The notes below the pieces were generated by a model. That model worked only from the letters and a program-made list of their open reading frames with translations, was not told the DNA's origin and ran no database searches. A program made the translations under genes and the position numbers. Positions 1 to 10,973 of a DNA stretch of 64,000 nt are shown one piece after another. The DNA is from Vibrio toranzoniae. GTDB lineage: Bacteria > Pseudomonadota > Gammaproteobacteria > Enterobacterales > Vibrionaceae. Each line of letters begins with the position of its first letter. Position 1 is the first letter of the stretch. Location of the stretch: the NCBI RefSeq assembly GCF_024347655.1, contig NZ_AP025514.1:2666001-2730000 (forward strand). Reading direction: 5' to 3'.

Positions 1-2
1 TT

Positions 3-2783
3 ACCTTAACTCTAGCTCCAACATTGATTATTGGGTTGCTATTGAGTGCATTTTTCTCATTTAACCGCTATCAAGACCTTGAGGGTCAGGTGGTGAACAC
101 TGGTACTAGCATCATTGAACCACTGGCGATTGCGAGTGAATCAGGCATGCAGCTCGAAAGTCGAGAGTCTGTTCGACAGCTGATTAGCTATGCGCATCGA
201 AAAAATTCTAAGCTGGTGCGCAGTATCGCGGTGTTTGATGAACGTCACGAACTGTTTGTAACCTCAAACTTCCACCCTGACTTTGAAAGCCTGACCTACC
301 CCAAAGATAAACCGATTCCGCATTTAAGCTCATCGAACCTGCTCGATAATACGCTGATTCTTCGGACGCCTATCATTGCTGAAGGTCAGTATATAAACTC
401 AGCCAATGGCCAATCTCAAGCCAACCAAGCGATCGGTTATATCGCGATAGAGTTAGACCTTTCATCACTTCGATTACAACAATATCAAGAGGTGTTTTCT
501 GCATTCTTAGTGTTAGTTCTCGGGCTTGGGCTTTCAGGTGTGTTTGCCTTCCGCTTAATGCACGACGTGACCCAGCCGATCACACACATGAAAAACATGG
601 TCGACCGAATTCGTCGTGGTCATCTCGATGTACGTATCGAAGGCAAAATGCATGGTGAGCTAGACTCGCTGAAAAACGGTATCAATGCGATGGCAGTGTC
701 GCTGTCGGAATATCACGTTGAAATGCAACACAGTATTGACCAAGCGACCTCCGATCTACGTGAAACACTTGAACAGTTAGAGATTCAAAACGTTGAATTA
801 GACATTGCGAAAAAGCGTGCTCAAGAAGCGGCTCGTGTTAAGTCTGAATTCTTGGCGAATATGTCTCACGAATTAAGAACGCCGCTCAACGGTGTAATTG
901 GCTTTACTCGCCAAATGCTCAAAACCCATCTATCGAACAGCCAAACTGATTACTTGCAAACTATTGAACGCTCGGCGAACAACCTACTCAGTATTATTAA
1001 CGATATCTTGGATTTCTCGAAACTCGAAGCTGGCAAGCTAGCCTTAGAGAACATCCCATTTGAATTCCAATCCAGCCTCGAAGAAGTTGTGAATCTTCAA
1101 GCAACTAATGCTCATGAAAAAGGCTTAGAACTGACCCTCAAGATCGACCCTAAAGTACCGCCAGGCGTTGTTGGTGATCCACTACGTATCCAGCAGATCT
1201 TGACTAACCTAGTTGGTAACTCCATCAAGTTTACTGAGCATGGCAACATTGATATCAGCGTTGAACTTCGCTCACAAAGCGAAGACAATATCGAGCTTCA
1301 ATTCATGGTTCGCGATACTGGTATTGGTATATCTGAACGTCAACAAGCTCAGCTTTTCCAAGCCTTTAGCCAAGCAGATGCAAGTATTTCTCGTCGTTAT
1401 GGTGGTACAGGTTTAGGTCTGGTTATCACCCAAAAATTGGTGAGCCAAATGGGTGGTGAAATCAGTCTAACCAGTCGTCTTCACCAAGGTTCAACCTTCT
1501 GGTTTACGTTGAGGCTTTCTACCACTGATATGCCGATGACGGAGCTGATTGAAACTCAGTGTCTACAAAACAAACAACTACTGTTGATCGAACCAAATAT
1601 GCAAGCAGCGTCAATTACCCAACAGATCTTAACCCAAGAAGGGCTTGTGGTCACTTATCGTTCGGTGATGCCTGACGAGTCAACCTCGTATGACTACGTT
1701 CTGCTAAACCTTGCATCAAACCAAGAATACCAATTTGATACCGTAAGTGGTTGGGCTATTGGCGCTAAAAAAATAGCTCAGAACGTAATTATTGGTACAC
1801 CAAGTACCGAATTAGCGTTAGGTGAACAATTGATGAAAGAAGTGGATGTTCAGTGCATCACCAAGCCTCTTTCTCGTAAGAAACTGCTTCAAACCCTAGT
1901 ATCGAACCAAGCTCCAACCTTGATTGCACCGGCAATTGAAACGCACTCGGAAGAGAAGCTTCCATTCACCGTATTGGCTGTCGATGACAACCCTGCAAAC
2001 CTTAAATTGATTACCGCACTACTGAAAGAACGCGTAGAAACCGTCATCAGTTGCACTAGCGGTCAGCAGGCTATCGACAAAGCGACAGAAACACCATTTG
2101 ATATCATCTTCATGGACATTCAAATGCCACAAATGGATGGCGTGACCGCTTGTCAGAATATCAAAAAGCTAGTGAATAATGCGAATACTCCGATCATTGC
2201 AGTGACCGCTCATGCCATGATTGGCGAACGTGACCGGTTGCTTGAAGCTGGCATGGATGACTACCTAACGAAACCTATTGAAGAGCATATATTACAACAG
2301 GTTCTGATTCATTGGAGCCCAACCTCTGAGGTTGATCATATCGAAAAAATAGACCCAGATCACCCAGCAGTCTCAGTCGAAATCGATAATAGCCAAATAT
2401 CAGAAAGTGAAATAAGTGTGCACAAAAACATCATCATAGATTGGCAAGCTGCAATGAAACAAGCAGCCAATAAAGAAGACCTCGCACGAGATATGTTGCA
2501 AATGCTAGTGGAGTTTATTCCTGAGGTTTATGAGGCAACTGAGAGAGCGATAGAAGATAGTGATTACCCTGTTGAAGAGCTAATACACATAATCCACAAG
2601 ATGCATGGCAGCAGCTCATACAGTGGTGTACCAAGGCTTAAATCGGTATGTGCAACGATAGAGAAAGAGCTGCGATCTGGCATTTCCATTGAAGATATTG
2701 AACCGGAGCTTTTTGAACTTCAGGATGAGTTAGATAAGGTTCAAGCAACCGCGGTTCATTATTTAAAACCATCTAGCATCTGA
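3..2783 (+). CDS. barA: Hybrid sensor histidine kinase BarA (5' end outside window)
   Basis: Membrane-bound hybrid kinase that, with response regulator UvrY/VarA, activates CsrB-type RNAs. The frame is open to the window edge and residues upstream of the first possible start (TTG at 24) continue the first membrane helix, so about a dozen N-terminal codons are missing. Numbering from 24: periplasmic sensor region to about 155, second membrane helix about 157-177, HAMP about 178-230, HisKA with phospho-acceptor His282 in the SHELRTPLNG motif, ATPase domain about 385-500, a degenerate receiver about 520-630, a true receiver with Asp698 in FMDIQMP, and a C-terminal HPt domain with His861 in the MHGSSSYSG motif. 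Length matches E. coli BarA (918 aa). Full phosphorelay residues are present, so it should be functional. Confidence 0.95.
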   Translation, partial: TLTLAPTLIIGLLLSAFFSFNRYQDLEGQVVNTGTSIIEPLAIASESGMQLESRESVRQLISYAHRKNSKLVRSIAVFDERHELFVTSNFHPDFESLTYPKDKPIPHLSSSNLLDNTLILRTPIIAEGQYINSANGQSQANQAIGYIAIELDLSSLRLQQYQEVFSAFLVLVLGLGLSGVFAFRLMHDVTQPITHMKNMVDRIRRGHLDVRIEGKMHGELDSLKNGINAMAVSLSEYHVEMQHSIDQATSDLRETLEQLEIQNVELDIAKKRAQEAARVKSEFLANMSHELRTPLNGVIGFTRQMLKTHLSNSQTDYLQTIERSANNLLSIINDILDFSKLEAGKLALENIPFEFQSSLEEVVNLQATNAHEKGLELTLKIDPKVPPGVVGDPLRIQQILTNLVGNSIKFTEHGNIDISVELRSQSEDNIELQFMVRDTGIGISERQQAQLFQAFSQADASISRRYGGTGLGLVITQKLVSQMGGEISLTSRLHQGSTFWFTLRLSTTDMPMTELIETQCLQNKQLLLIEPNMQAASITQQILTQEGLVVTYRSVMPDESTSYDYVLLNLASNQEYQFDTVSGWAIGAKKIAQNVIIGTPSTELALGEQLMKEVDVQCITKPLSRKKLLQTLVSNQAPTLIAPAIETHSEEKLPFTVLAVDDNPANLKLITALLKERVETVISCTSGQQAIDKATETPFDIIFMDIQMPQMDGVTACQNIKKLVNNANTPIIAVTAHAMIGERDRLLEAGMDDYLTKPIEEHILQQVLIHWSPTSEVDHIEKIDPDHPAVSVEIDNSQISESEISVHKNIIIDWQAAMKQAANKEDLARDMLQMLVEFIPEVYEATERAIEDSDYPVEELIHIIHKMHGSSSYSGVPRLKSVCATIEKELRSGISIEDIEPELFELQDELDKVQATAVHYLKPSSI

Positions 2784-2831
2784 TATCTAGTTAGCGATTT
2801 AGCGTTTAACGACTAAGAATATACAAACCAA

Positions 2832-2864
2832 TAAAAAAGCAGAGCTCATGGACTCTGCTTTTTT
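2832..2864. terminator. Bidirectional terminator between barA and acpS
   Basis: GCAGAG/CTCTGC stem flanked by A-run on the left and T-run on the right; works for barA rightward and acpS leftward, which converge here. Confidence 0.85.
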
Positions 2865-2912
2865 ATGTTTGCTGATTAATTAGGCACTAGATTTAGATTA
2901 GCGGCAACAGGT

Positions 2913-3293
2913 TTAGGATTCGAGTAATACCGTTGCCACAGCATAGTGGCGCTCATCCGAGATAGTGAGGTGGATCGACCTAGTTCCACTCGTATCGGCG
3001 ATTTCACGAGCTTTCTTATGTAGGATCAATACTGGCTTACCATGTTCATCATTTGAAATCTCGAAGTCATGAAAGGTCACACCAAGGGCAATCCCCGTAC
3101 CTAACGCTTTAGATGCCGCTTCTTTTGCGGCAAAACGCTTTGCAAGGTAGCGCCCTTTTTGCTTAATTTTCTGAAAGACTTCAAATTCAGAACTCGTCAA
3201 AATACGCTGAGCAAAAGCGTCACCACTTCGTGATAGTGCCTTCTCTATGCGTTCAATTTCTGCGATATCGGTACCTAATCCAACAACAGCCAT
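2913..3293 (-). CDS. acpS: Holo-[acyl-carrier-protein] synthase
   Basis: Transfers 4'-phosphopantetheine from CoA to apo-ACP, making ACP active for fatty acid synthesis in the cytoplasm. The 126-aa length is standard. The metal-binding Asp9 sits in [10 protein letters not shown] and the second metal ligand Glu58 in [12 protein letters not shown], both family signatures. Last gene of the leftward recO-pdxJ-acpS group; the spacer to pdxJ is 95 bp and built partly of short tandem repeats (see 3303-3388). Confidence 0.96.
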   Translation of the reverse strand: MAVVGLGTDIAEIERIEKALSRSGDAFAQRILTSSEFEVFQKIKQKGRYLAKRFAAKEAASKALGTGIALGVTFHDFEISNDEHGKPVLILHKKAREIADTSGTRSIHLTISDERHYAVATVLLES

Positions 3294-3302
3294 TATTAAC
3301 CT

Positions 3303-3388
3303 TTACTACTCAACTCGTTACTACTCAACATGCTACGACTCAATTTGTCGCTTATGGTTACCGCTTACCTAAGTTACCGCTTGCCTAA
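3303..3388. repeat. Two short tandem repeats in pdxJ-acpS spacer
   Basis: Two adjacent 16-bp units (3357-3372 and 3373-3388) differ at one base and end exactly at the pdxJ stop codon. Next to them a 12-bp word, TTACTACTCAAC, occurs at 3303 and 3318 (15-bp period). Non-coding; no known motif recognised. Confidence 0.85.
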
Positions 3389-4123
3389 CTACTTATTACG
3401 TGCTGTTTCCATAACGGATTTCATGTCTGCAACGGCTCTGTTCAAGCCATCAAAGACAGCGCGTCCCATGATAGAGTGGCCAATATTCAGCTCATAAATC
3501 TCAGGAAGCGCCGCAATCGGTGCTACATTGTGGTAAGTCAGGCCATGACCCGCATTGACAGTGATACCAAGATCGTCAGCATAGCTTGCGCCAGCTGCAA
3601 TCTTTTTCAGTTCATCTTGCTGATCTTCTTCTGTTTTCGCATCAGCGTAATGACCAGTATGAAGCTCAATGAACGGCGCACCACATACTTTAGCTGCATC
3701 GATTTGCTGACGATCCGCATCAATAAATAGCGACACCTTAATACCAGCAGCAGACAGTTTTTCCGTCGCCGCTTTGATCTTTTCAAGTTGGCCGACAACG
3801 TCTAAGCCACCTTCAGTGGTCAGCTCTTCACGTTTCTCAGGAACTAAGCAAACGAACTCAGGATTAGTATCGAGTGCAATTTGAACCATTTCGTCCGTCA
3901 CAGCCATCTCTAAATTCATTCGCGTTTGAATAGTTTCAGCCAGAATACGCACATCACGATCAACAATATGGCGACGATCTTCACGTAAATGGATGGTAAT
4001 GCCATCAGCGCCTGCACGTTCAGCGATTTCAGCTGCGTGTACTGGATCTGGGTATTTAGTCCCACGTGCATTACGTAGTGTTGCAATATGATCGATATTA
4101 ACGCCTAAAAGGATTGAGCTCAT
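3389..4123 (-). CDS. pdxJ: Pyridoxine 5'-phosphate synthase
   Basis: Condenses 1-deoxy-xylulose-5-phosphate with 3-amino-1-hydroxyacetone phosphate to give pyridoxine 5'-phosphate, the ring-closing step of the DXP-dependent vitamin B6 route. The 244-aa protein keeps the catalytic residues known from E. coli PdxJ: His45 in the IHLREDRRH segment, Glu72 in NLEMAVT, and the late His in VNAGHGL. Its ATGA start overlaps the recO stop by 4 nt, indicating translational coupling. Confidence 0.97.
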   Translation of the reverse strand: MSSILLGVNIDHIATLRNARGTKYPDPVHAAEIAERAGADGITIHLREDRRHIVDRDVRILAETIQTRMNLEMAVTDEMVQIALDTNPEFVCLVPEKREELTTEGGLDVVGQLEKIKAATEKLSAAGIKVSLFIDADRQQIDAAKVCGAPFIELHTGHYADAKTEEDQQDELKKIAAGASYADDLGITVNAGHGLTYHNVAPIAALPEIYELNIGHSIMGRAVFDGLNRAVADMKSVMETARNK

Positions 4124-4848
4124 TTTCCAATACTCCGTGCTCTAGAGAGGGCTATTGTTGGCATAAATAGCTCTCTGCTTTTTAATGGTTTGCCGCCAAG
4201 ATACGGCTTTAAGGCTATGCGTGTAAAGCGTTTTGCTGCTTTTAACTGTTCTTTAGTGATAAACCTACGTTCGCTGATTGCGATAAGTTCATCGCCCATA
4301 AATGTCAGATTATCTCGACGCACTGAAGCAATAAAACCTTTCTGTTCTCGGTATCGATAAGTCATGTTTGGCGCGACCAGTTCACCGCTACCAGCGCAAT
4401 GCAAAAAGTCGACACCATATCCCATCGCGGATAGTAGAGCCAACTCAAAACGACGCAATGCTGGCTCCGGATTTTCATTATGAGCCAGTTCTGTTAAAGC
4501 ATGAAGATAGTCATGAAAAAGTGCAGGCATGGGTACTTCGGCCATCAACACTCGACCAATCAGCTCATTCACGTACATCGCTGAATATAAGTTTATCCCC
4601 GAGAGAGGAAGCCCTAAACTAATTGGCTCAGCTTGACGTAAGGTTTTCATTGAACTGTTGCCAGACCACTTTAGCAATAGCGGCGTAAAAGGTTGTAATG
4701 CACCTTTCAAATTGGAACGCTTGCTTCGAGCGCCTTTAGACATCAAGGTCACCCGACCGAACTCTTCGCTGAAGACGTCCAAGATCAGACTCGACTCACT
4801 GTATGGTCGACGGTGCAACACAAAGCATCGATGTAAACCTTCGCTCAA
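4120..4848 (-). CDS. recO: DNA repair protein RecO
   Basis: Recombination mediator that, with RecR (and RecF), loads RecA on SSB-coated gaps. The 242-aa product aligns by eye with E. coli RecO from its N-terminal OB fold ([18 protein letters not shown], then a [16 protein letters not shown] segment) to the helical C-terminal part. The start is TTG; no in-frame ATG/GTG lies close upstream, and a purine-rich AAGGG lies 8 nt before it. A hairpin with a T-run separates it from era, so it may be transcribed partly apart from era. Confidence 0.93.
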   Translation of the reverse strand: MSEGLHRCFVLHRRPYSESSLILDVFSEEFGRVTLMSKGARSKRSNLKGALQPFTPLLLKWSGNSSMKTLRQAEPISLGLPLSGINLYSAMYVNELIGRVLMAEVPMPALFHDYLHALTELAHNENPEPALRRFELALLSAMGYGVDFLHCAGSGELVAPNMTYRYREQKGFIASVRRDNLTFMGDELIAISERRFITKEQLKAAKRFTRIALKPYLGGKPLKSRELFMPTIALSRARSIGK

Positions 4849-4871
4849 TCACTTACCCTTCTTACAGATAC

Positions 4872-4897
4872 AAAAAGAGAGAGTTCGCACTCTCTCT
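4872..4897 (-). terminator. Terminator or attenuator between era and recO
   Basis: Nine-base-pair stem AGAGAGAGT/ACTCTCTCT with TCGC loop; on the minus strand it is followed by five Ts. It lies about 25 bp before the recO start codon, inside an otherwise co-directional gene string. Confidence 0.65.
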
Positions 4898-4950
4898 AGA
4901 AATTATATTAAGTTCAACTTTCGTGATATCAGAAAGTGACGTTCAATATA

Positions 4951-5922
4951 TTATAGATCGTCGATGTAACCTAATGAGCGAAGTGCACGCTCATCATCAG
5001 CCCAACCCGATTTAACCTTGACCCAAGTTTCTAAGTAAACCTTACGGCCAAATAGGTCTTCCATATCAATACGCGCTTCACGACCAATTGTTTTGATCTT
5101 CTCGCCCGCTTTACCAATCACCATTTTCTTTTGACCCGTTCGTTCAACAAGAATCAGAGCGTTGATGTGGAAGCCATCGTTGTCTGGGTTGTAATCAAAG
5201 CGCTCTATTTCAACCGTTACCGAATAAGGTAGCTCTTCGCCTGTGAATCTCATCAGCTTTTCACGGATAATCTCAGACGCCATAAAGCGCTGCGAGCGAT
5301 CCGTCACGTACTCTTCAGGGAAGTGATGGGTCGCTTTTGGTAAATGCTCACGTACATGCTTACGTAATACATCAATGTTTTTACCTTGCTTCGCCGAGAT
5401 TGGCACAACATCAACGAATTCCATCTTCTTAGAGACTTCCATCATATGCTGCATGACGTTAGTACGATCCTGAACGTTATCAACTTTGTTAATGCAAAGT
5501 ACAACTGGGAAGTCCGTCTTCTTCAGTTTGTTCAGAACCATTTCATCGTCGTCAGTCCAGTGTGTTCCATCCACAAGGAAGAAGACTAGGTTCACATCAC
5601 TCAGAGAACTGTTCGCCGCACGGTTCATCAAACGGTTGATTGCACGCTTTTCTTCAATATGAAGTCCAGGAGTATCAACAAAGATCGCTTGGTAATCACC
5701 CTCAGTTTCGACGCCCATAATACGGTGACGTGTCGTCTGTGGTTTACGTGATGTAATAGAAATCTTCTGTCCCAGAATATGGTTCAGAAGCGTTGATTTA
5801 CCTACGTTTGGGCGACCTACAATAGCGATGAAGCCACAGTGTTGGTTTTCCGGTAGGCCTGTTTTTTTGCTATCCGATGAAAAAAATGCATCGATATCGA
5901 AATCTTGGTTGTTATCAGACAT
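4951..5922 (-). CDS. era: GTPase Era
   Basis: Essential GTPase that binds the 3' end of 16S rRNA and assists 30S assembly. G1 P-loop GRPNVGKS at 36-43, G3 DTPGL at 83-87, G4 NKVD at 145-148, and a C-terminal KH domain with the [13 protein letters not shown] segment. At 323 aa it has about 20 extra N-terminal residues compared with E. coli Era (301 aa). Its ATG overlaps the rnc stop by 8 nt, the classical rnc-era coupling. Confidence 0.97.
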   Translation of the reverse strand: MSDNNQDFDIDAFFSSDSKKTGLPENQHCGFIAIVGRPNVGKSTLLNHILGQKISITSRKPQTTRHRIMGVETEGDYQAIFVDTPGLHIEEKRAINRLMNRAANSSLSDVNLVFFLVDGTHWTDDDEMVLNKLKKTDFPVVLCINKVDNVQDRTNVMQHMMEVSKKMEFVDVVPISAKQGKNIDVLRKHVREHLPKATHHFPEEYVTDRSQRFMASEIIREKLMRFTGEELPYSVTVEIERFDYNPDNDGFHINALILVERTGQKKMVIGKAGEKIKTIGREARIDMEDLFGRKVYLETWVKVKSGWADDERALRSLGYIDDL

Positions 5923-6592
5923 TGCTTAGTTGCTCTAATGCTGTTTCAGCAGCCGCTTGCTCTGCCTTGCGGCGGCTAGTGCCTTTACCGATAACAGGTT
6001 TATCCACACCTGCCACTTCACACTCAACCGTAAACTCTTGGTTGTGTGCTTCACCTTTAATATTAGTCACTGTGTAGACAGGTAGAGGATTTCTTCGACC
6101 TTGTAAAAACTCTTGAAGGCGAGTTTTGGGATCTTTTTGAGATACTCCAGGCTGAATAGCTTCTAGGCGAGATTGGTACCAGCTCAAAATAATGCGACGA
6201 ACCGTCTCGGTATCACTATCTAAATAGACAGCACCAATAATCGCTTCAACCGCATCCGCTAGAATAGAATCACGACGGAAACCGCCACTCTTCAACTCAC
6301 CTGGACCTAATTTTAAGTAATCTCCTAGTTCGAATTCACGACCTAGTTCAGCCAATGTATGACCACGCACCAGTGTTGCACGCATACGGCTCATGTCACC
6401 TTCGTTTACCTTAGGAAAACGGTGGTAAAGATCATCAGCGATAACAAAACTTAAAATTGAATCGCCCAGAAACTCAAGACGTTCGTTATGTTTACCTGCG
6501 GCGCTGCGGTGAGTCAGCGCCAAGTGGATAAGATCGGCATCATTAAACTGATAGCCAATCTTTCTCTCTAGTTTATCAATTGGAGAATTCAT
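5915..6592 (-). CDS. rnc: Ribonuclease III
   Basis: Double-stranded RNA endonuclease that matures rRNA precursors and cuts many mRNAs. RNase III signature NERLEFLGD at 36-44 supplies Glu40 and Asp44; the second acidic pair Asp113 and Glu116 lies in [10 protein letters not shown]; a dsRNA-binding domain fills about 155-225. 225 aa is normal. It follows lepB by 26 bp and overlaps era. Confidence 0.97.
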   Translation of the reverse strand: MNSPIDKLERKIGYQFNDADLIHLALTHRSAAGKHNERLEFLGDSILSFVIADDLYHRFPKVNEGDMSRMRATLVRGHTLAELGREFELGDYLKLGPGELKSGGFRRDSILADAVEAIIGAVYLDSDTETVRRIILSWYQSRLEAIQPGVSQKDPKTRLQEFLQGRRNPLPVYTVTNIKGEAHNQEFTVECEVAGVDKPVIGKGTSRRKAEQAAAETALEQLSNV

Positions 6593-6618
6593 GATCTCTC
6601 GATGTGTTAATTGATCGA

Positions 6619-7515
6619 TTAATGAATCCCACCGATGCGATTAAAACGCACACCAGTAGGAATCCATGTTGGAAGTACACTGTCTGAACCACGTTCGAAC
6701 TCGAAGCTGATCCAAATCGCAACGGCCTTACCAACAAGGTTTGCTTCAGGGACAAAGCCCCAGTAACGGCTATCGGCACTGTTGTCACGGTTATCACCCA
6801 TCACAAAGTACTGGCCTTCTGGAACGACCCACTCGTTAACACCATTACGGGGCTGATATGCTTGCACACGATCACGGCGTAATGGGTTAACTAAAATTTG
6901 GTGCTCTACGTCTCCAAGCTGTTCATTCAGCTGAATAAGAGGCACACCATCTTGAACAAATTGGCTTTCTTCAACGTGACTTAGTTTCACTGGATCACAG
7001 CTACTTGTACCCTTCGCTTGAATGCAAATCTCTTTTCGACTGCTGTAACGAATGGTGTCACCTGGCATACCAACAACACGCTTGATGTAGTCGATATTAG
7101 GCTGTGGTGGGTACTTAAATACGATTGAATCACCACGTTCTGGTTTGCCCGTTTCAACCAGTTGAGTACGCCATACCGGGTCTTTTAGACCGTACGCATA
7201 CTTCTCTACCAAGATAAAATCACCCACCAAAAGGGTTGGCATCATCGAGCCAGACGGGATCTGAAACGGTTCATAAATAAATGAACGCAGAATCAAAACA
7301 AATGCAATGACCGGGAAAATGGAAACACTGTTCTCAACCCACCAAGGCTGAGCCGTAACTTTTGCGCTCGTTTCAGCGTCTAGACCTGTCGATTGTGCTT
7401 CAACGTCAGCCAGTTTCTGCTGGCGCTTCTTTGCCCACAACCACTTTTCCAACGCCCATACAATGCCAGTCACTAGAGTTACGATCACTAAGATAAGTGA
7501 AAATGTATTAGCCAT
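6619..7515 (-). CDS. lepB: Signal peptidase I
   Basis: Inner-membrane serine protease that removes signal peptides from Sec and Tat substrates. Two N-terminal membrane segments (about 3-22 and 64-80), then the catalytic Ser90 in PSGSMMPTL and the general-base Lys145 in [11 protein letters not shown]; box [12 protein letters not shown] is also visible. 298 aa, shorter than E. coli LepB (324) but typical for Vibrio. Second gene of the lepA-lepB-rnc-era string. Confidence 0.97.
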   Translation of the reverse strand: MANTFSLILVIVTLVTGIVWALEKWLWAKKRQQKLADVEAQSTGLDAETSAKVTAQPWWVENSVSIFPVIAFVLILRSFIYEPFQIPSGSMMPTLLVGDFILVEKYAYGLKDPVWRTQLVETGKPERGDSIVFKYPPQPNIDYIKRVVGMPGDTIRYSSRKEICIQAKGTSSCDPVKLSHVEESQFVQDGVPLIQLNEQLGDVEHQILVNPLRRDRVQAYQPRNGVNEWVVPEGQYFVMGDNRDNSADSRYWGFVPEANLVGKAVAIWISFEFERGSDSVLPTWIPTGVRFNRIGGIH

Positions 7516-7612
7516 TGATATCCCTTAAATTTCATTTCTTTAAAAATAACGAAAGTGAAAGAATAGCGAGCTACTCTTTCACTTTCAATTATTCGTTTAA
7601 TGCTGGATAAAG

Positions 7613-9406
7613 TTAGTCTTTACCAACATGAAGAATCGCTAAGAATGCTTCTTGAGGCAGTTCAACGTTACCGATCTGCTTCATACGCTTCTTACCTTCT
7701 TTTTGTTTCTTAAGAAGTTTCTTCTTACGACTGATATCACCACCGTAACATTTTGCGATTACGTTCTTACGCAGTTGTTTCACTGTAGAACGAGCAATGA
7801 TGTGGTTACCAATCGCAGCTTGAATCGCAATATCGAACATCTGACGAGGGATGAATTCTTTCATCTTCTCTACCAGTAGACGACCACGAGACTGAGCAAT
7901 GTCTTTGTGCGTGATGATAGCCAGTGCATCAACCGTTTCACCATTCAACAATACGTCTACACGTACCATGTTTGATGGCTCGTAGCGTTGGAAGTTGTAA
8001 TCCAATGATGCGTAACCGCGAGACGTTGACTTCAGACGGTCGAAGAAGTCTAGAACCACTTCTGCCATAGGAAGATCGTACGTCACAGCAACTTGGTTAC
8101 CGTGGTAAACCATGTCTACTTGTACGCCACGCTTCTCAACACACAGTGTGATTACGTTACCTAGGTAATCCGAAGGTACCAGAATATTACAGCGTGCAAT
8201 TGGTTCACGAATTTCTTCAAGGTCATTAACCGCTGGCAGTTTAGCCGGGCTATCAACGTACAGAACTGTTTTATCTGTTTTTACAACTTCATACACTACG
8301 GTTGGAGCCGTTGTGATGAGGTCTAGGTCGTATTCACGCTCTAGACGCTCTTGGATGATCTCCATGTGAAGCATTCCTAAGAAGCCACAACGGAAACCAA
8401 AGCCAAGTGCTGCTGAACTTTCTGGTTCGTAGAACAGTGATGCATCATTTAGGCTTAGTTTGCCTAGTGCGTCACGGAAGTTTTCGTAGTCATCAGATGA
8501 AACAGGGAACAGGCCTGCATATACCTGAGGCTTCACTTTTTGGAATCCAGGTAGACGTTCAGTACAGCCGCCTTTAGCAAGCGTCAAGGTATCACCAACA
8601 GGCGCACCTAGAATGTCTTTAATGCCACAAACAACCCAACCTACCTCGCCAGTATTCAGCTCAGTGGTGTCGATTCGCTTAGGAGTGAAGATACCTAGAC
8701 GGTCAACTCCCCAAACTTGGTCTGTCGACATGACTTTAATCTTGTCATTCTTCTTCAGCTTACCGTTTTTGATACGTACCAAAGAAACTACGCCAAGGTA
8801 GTTATCGAACCAAGAGTCAATAATAAGGGCTTGTAGAGGCGCATCTGGATCACCTTCCGGTGGTGGAATAGCCGTTACGATGTTTTCTAGAACATCGTCA
8901 ACACCTACCCCTGTTTTCGCAGAACAGCGAGTCGCTTCCATAGCATCGATGCCAACGATCTCTTCGATTTCTTCAGCAACACGTTCTGGTTCAGCAGCGG
9001 GTAGGTCAATCTTGTTCAAGATTGGCACCACTTCCAGCTCCATTTCGATTGCTGTGTAACAGTTTGCTAGAGTTTGTGCTTCAACACCTTGGCCAGCATC
9101 TACTACAAGTAGCGCGCCTTCACAAGCCGCTAGAGAGCGGGATACTTCATAAGAAAAGTCTACGTGTCCAGGGGTGTCGATAAAGTTAAGTTGGTAAGTT
9201 TCTCCATCTTTAGCTTTATAATCTAAAGTCACACTCTGCGCTTTAATTGTAATACCACGTTCGCGTTCTATATCCATAGAATCGAGGACTTGAGCTGCCA
9301 TCTCACGTGCACTTAATCCTCCACAAACTTGGATTAAGCGGTCAGAAAGGGTCGACTTACCGTGGTCGATGTGGGCGATAATCGAAAAATTACGAATGTG
9401 CTTCAT
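7613..9406 (-). CDS. lepA: Elongation factor 4 (back-translocase LepA)
   Basis: Translational GTPase that acts on stalled or initiating ribosomes. 597 aa is full length. P-loop [10 protein letters not shown] near residue 11, switch II DTPGH, NKID motif, and the LepA-specific C-terminal region ending in the lysine-rich tract [16 protein letters not shown]. Starts the lepA-lepB-rnc-era leftward operon; 137 bp separates it from rseC. Confidence 0.97.
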   Translation of the reverse strand: MKHIRNFSIIAHIDHGKSTLSDRLIQVCGGLSAREMAAQVLDSMDIERERGITIKAQSVTLDYKAKDGETYQLNFIDTPGHVDFSYEVSRSLAACEGALLVVDAGQGVEAQTLANCYTAIEMELEVVPILNKIDLPAAEPERVAEEIEEIVGIDAMEATRCSAKTGVGVDDVLENIVTAIPPPEGDPDAPLQALIIDSWFDNYLGVVSLVRIKNGKLKKNDKIKVMSTDQVWGVDRLGIFTPKRIDTTELNTGEVGWVVCGIKDILGAPVGDTLTLAKGGCTERLPGFQKVKPQVYAGLFPVSSDDYENFRDALGKLSLNDASLFYEPESSAALGFGFRCGFLGMLHMEIIQERLEREYDLDLITTAPTVVYEVVKTDKTVLYVDSPAKLPAVNDLEEIREPIARCNILVPSDYLGNVITLCVEKRGVQVDMVYHGNQVAVTYDLPMAEVVLDFFDRLKSTSRGYASLDYNFQRYEPSNMVRVDVLLNGETVDALAIITHKDIAQSRGRLLVEKMKEFIPRQMFDIAIQAAIGNHIIARSTVKQLRKNVIAKCYGGDISRKKKLLKKQKEGKKRMKQIGNVELPQEAFLAILHVGKD

Positions 9407-9543
9407 AGGCTTGGTATGACTAAACTCTTTGTATAGGGATAATAAGAAAGCCGCTATGCTTCCAACCTAATATTAGCATTGGTGGCGGCATTTCAATCAA
9501 GTTGGCAGATTCTACCCAATTTAAGGGCAAGACGCATCATAAA

Positions 9544-10014
9544 TTAGACGAGAGACTCACCTAGAATTCGAATCAAGACGACTTCTTGCTTGGATTTGTC
9601 TTCCATTGGTTTGGCTAACCGCTTCGCCAAGGCAATACCAGCAGTGGTAAATAGTGCAGCACAGAGTATAACAACCCCTTCGCCCCCTTGGAGCAAGGGC
9701 TGTAACAAGAGTTGTCCAAAGCCAGCACCAATCATCAACATGAAAAGTGGGACGAGGTAAACAATAGCCGCCGACTGAAGCAGACTTTTTTCTGGGAAGC
9801 CAATCTCTACAATTTGTCCGGCTTTAACAAGGCTTTTGGTTTTAAACTGCCAAAACAAAGCTTTATTACCAACGGCCTTGGTGACAATACCGGTTCCGCA
9901 GCTTTTTTGAGAAGAGCAACTACTGCAACTGGTTTGCTGTTCGCAGCTCAGTTGAACAAAATATTGCTTACCTTTTTGCTCGACTGAGCTAACGGTCGCC
10001 AACGCGGTCATCAT
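9544..10014 (-). CDS. rseC: SoxR-reducing / sigma-E regulatory protein RseC
   Basis: Inner-membrane protein with an N-terminal cysteine cluster (CEQQTSCSSCSSQKSCG, residues about 24-40) and two membrane helices (about 78-95 and 104-125). In E. coli RseC modestly modulates sigma-E and participates in reduction of SoxR. Its start codon overlaps the rseB stop, so it is translationally coupled as the last gene of rpoE-rseABC. 156 aa. Either of two adjacent ATG codons could be used. Confidence 0.93.
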   Translation of the reverse strand: MMTALATVSSVEQKGKQYFVQLSCEQQTSCSSCSSQKSCGTGIVTKAVGNKALFWQFKTKSLVKAGQIVEIGFPEKSLLQSAAIVYLVPLFMLMIGAGFGQLLLQPLLQGGEGVVILCAALFTTAGIALAKRLAKPMEDKSKQEVVLIRILGESLV

Positions 10015-10973
10015 TGCACTGGTACCGAGTTATTGAACGTGACTGATTGAGCGATACGCTTAGCCGTTGCAGGCGGAATATCGCCGACTACAGATACTTC
10101 CCTGTTGCCCATCACTAAACTATGTAAGGTTCTGCGCCCTTGACGTACCAATTGCCCTTTCAATGAGTGCTCATCTTTTTCGGCGATATACACCGAAAAA
10201 CTAAACAACCCATCACTGAAAAGTTGACTCTCAACCATTTTTTCGGTCACCGCCATTTGATAACGGCTAAGCTCTTTTGACTTAAATCCTTCAGGAATCC
10301 AAGAAGCTTGCCAGTTAGTTTCACTCACCAAGCCTTCTGGTAATGACAAAACCTTCGGCAGTTTAACTTGATTCAAGCCACCCATTGCTTCTGCGATCTT
10401 ATCATTCACCACGTAAGAGATAGTGCGGTACTGTTCTAGCACTTCGCCATCACGATCTAAAAGATCGGCACGTAAAGGAAGATGAGTTTTCTCGTCGACC
10501 CAAACTACGTAAGAGTAACGAAGGCCATCTTTCGGCACCACGCGTAATACTTGTGTTGTGCTCCCCGCTTCACGAGATCGCCCAACTTTTACGAAGTCGT
10601 AGTACCGGTTAAGAGAATCGATATCTCTATTAATCATCGGAATGACAGGGGCAACCATACTGCCAGACAAAATAGTAAATGGCTCAGTCCCCGGCTCGAC
10701 GTAGCTAACTTCATTGCCACGTCGAATGACTTCACGCACAGGGCCACTGAGATAAACAAGGTGTGCGAGCTGTTGATCGTCGTTAACTGCATGACGATAA
10801 AGCAGAGGCTCAATACTGCTCTTCTTTATCAATATATAGGAGAGTTCGTAATTTAGATGCTGACTGGCCTCATTCATTTGATGCAATAACGCCTTTGCAG
10901 AGAGTTCTTCTGCAAAGGCTGTTGGAGACATCAAGCTGAACAGTGTCAGTGCACTGACCAGGATTTTCTTCAT
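10011..10973 (-). CDS. rseB: Periplasmic sigma-E regulator RseB
   Basis: Periplasmic sensor that shields RseA from DegS/RseP proteolysis and releases it on binding lipoprotein or LPS signals. Cleavable signal peptide (MKKILVSALTLFSLMSPTAFA), then a MucB/RseB two-domain fold. 320 aa is normal. ATGA overlap with rseA. Confidence 0.95.
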   Translation of the reverse strand: MKKILVSALTLFSLMSPTAFAEELSAKALLHQMNEASQHLNYELSYILIKKSSIEPLLYRHAVNDDQQLAHLVYLSGPVREVIRRGNEVSYVEPGTEPFTILSGSMVAPVIPMINRDIDSLNRYYDFVKVGRSREAGSTTQVLRVVPKDGLRYSYVVWVDEKTHLPLRADLLDRDGEVLEQYRTISYVVNDKIAEAMGGLNQVKLPKVLSLPEGLVSETNWQASWIPEGFKSKELSRYQMAVTEKMVESQLFSDGLFSFSVYIAEKDEHSLKGQLVRQGRRTLHSLVMGNREVSVVGDIPPATAKRIAQSVTFNNSVPVQ

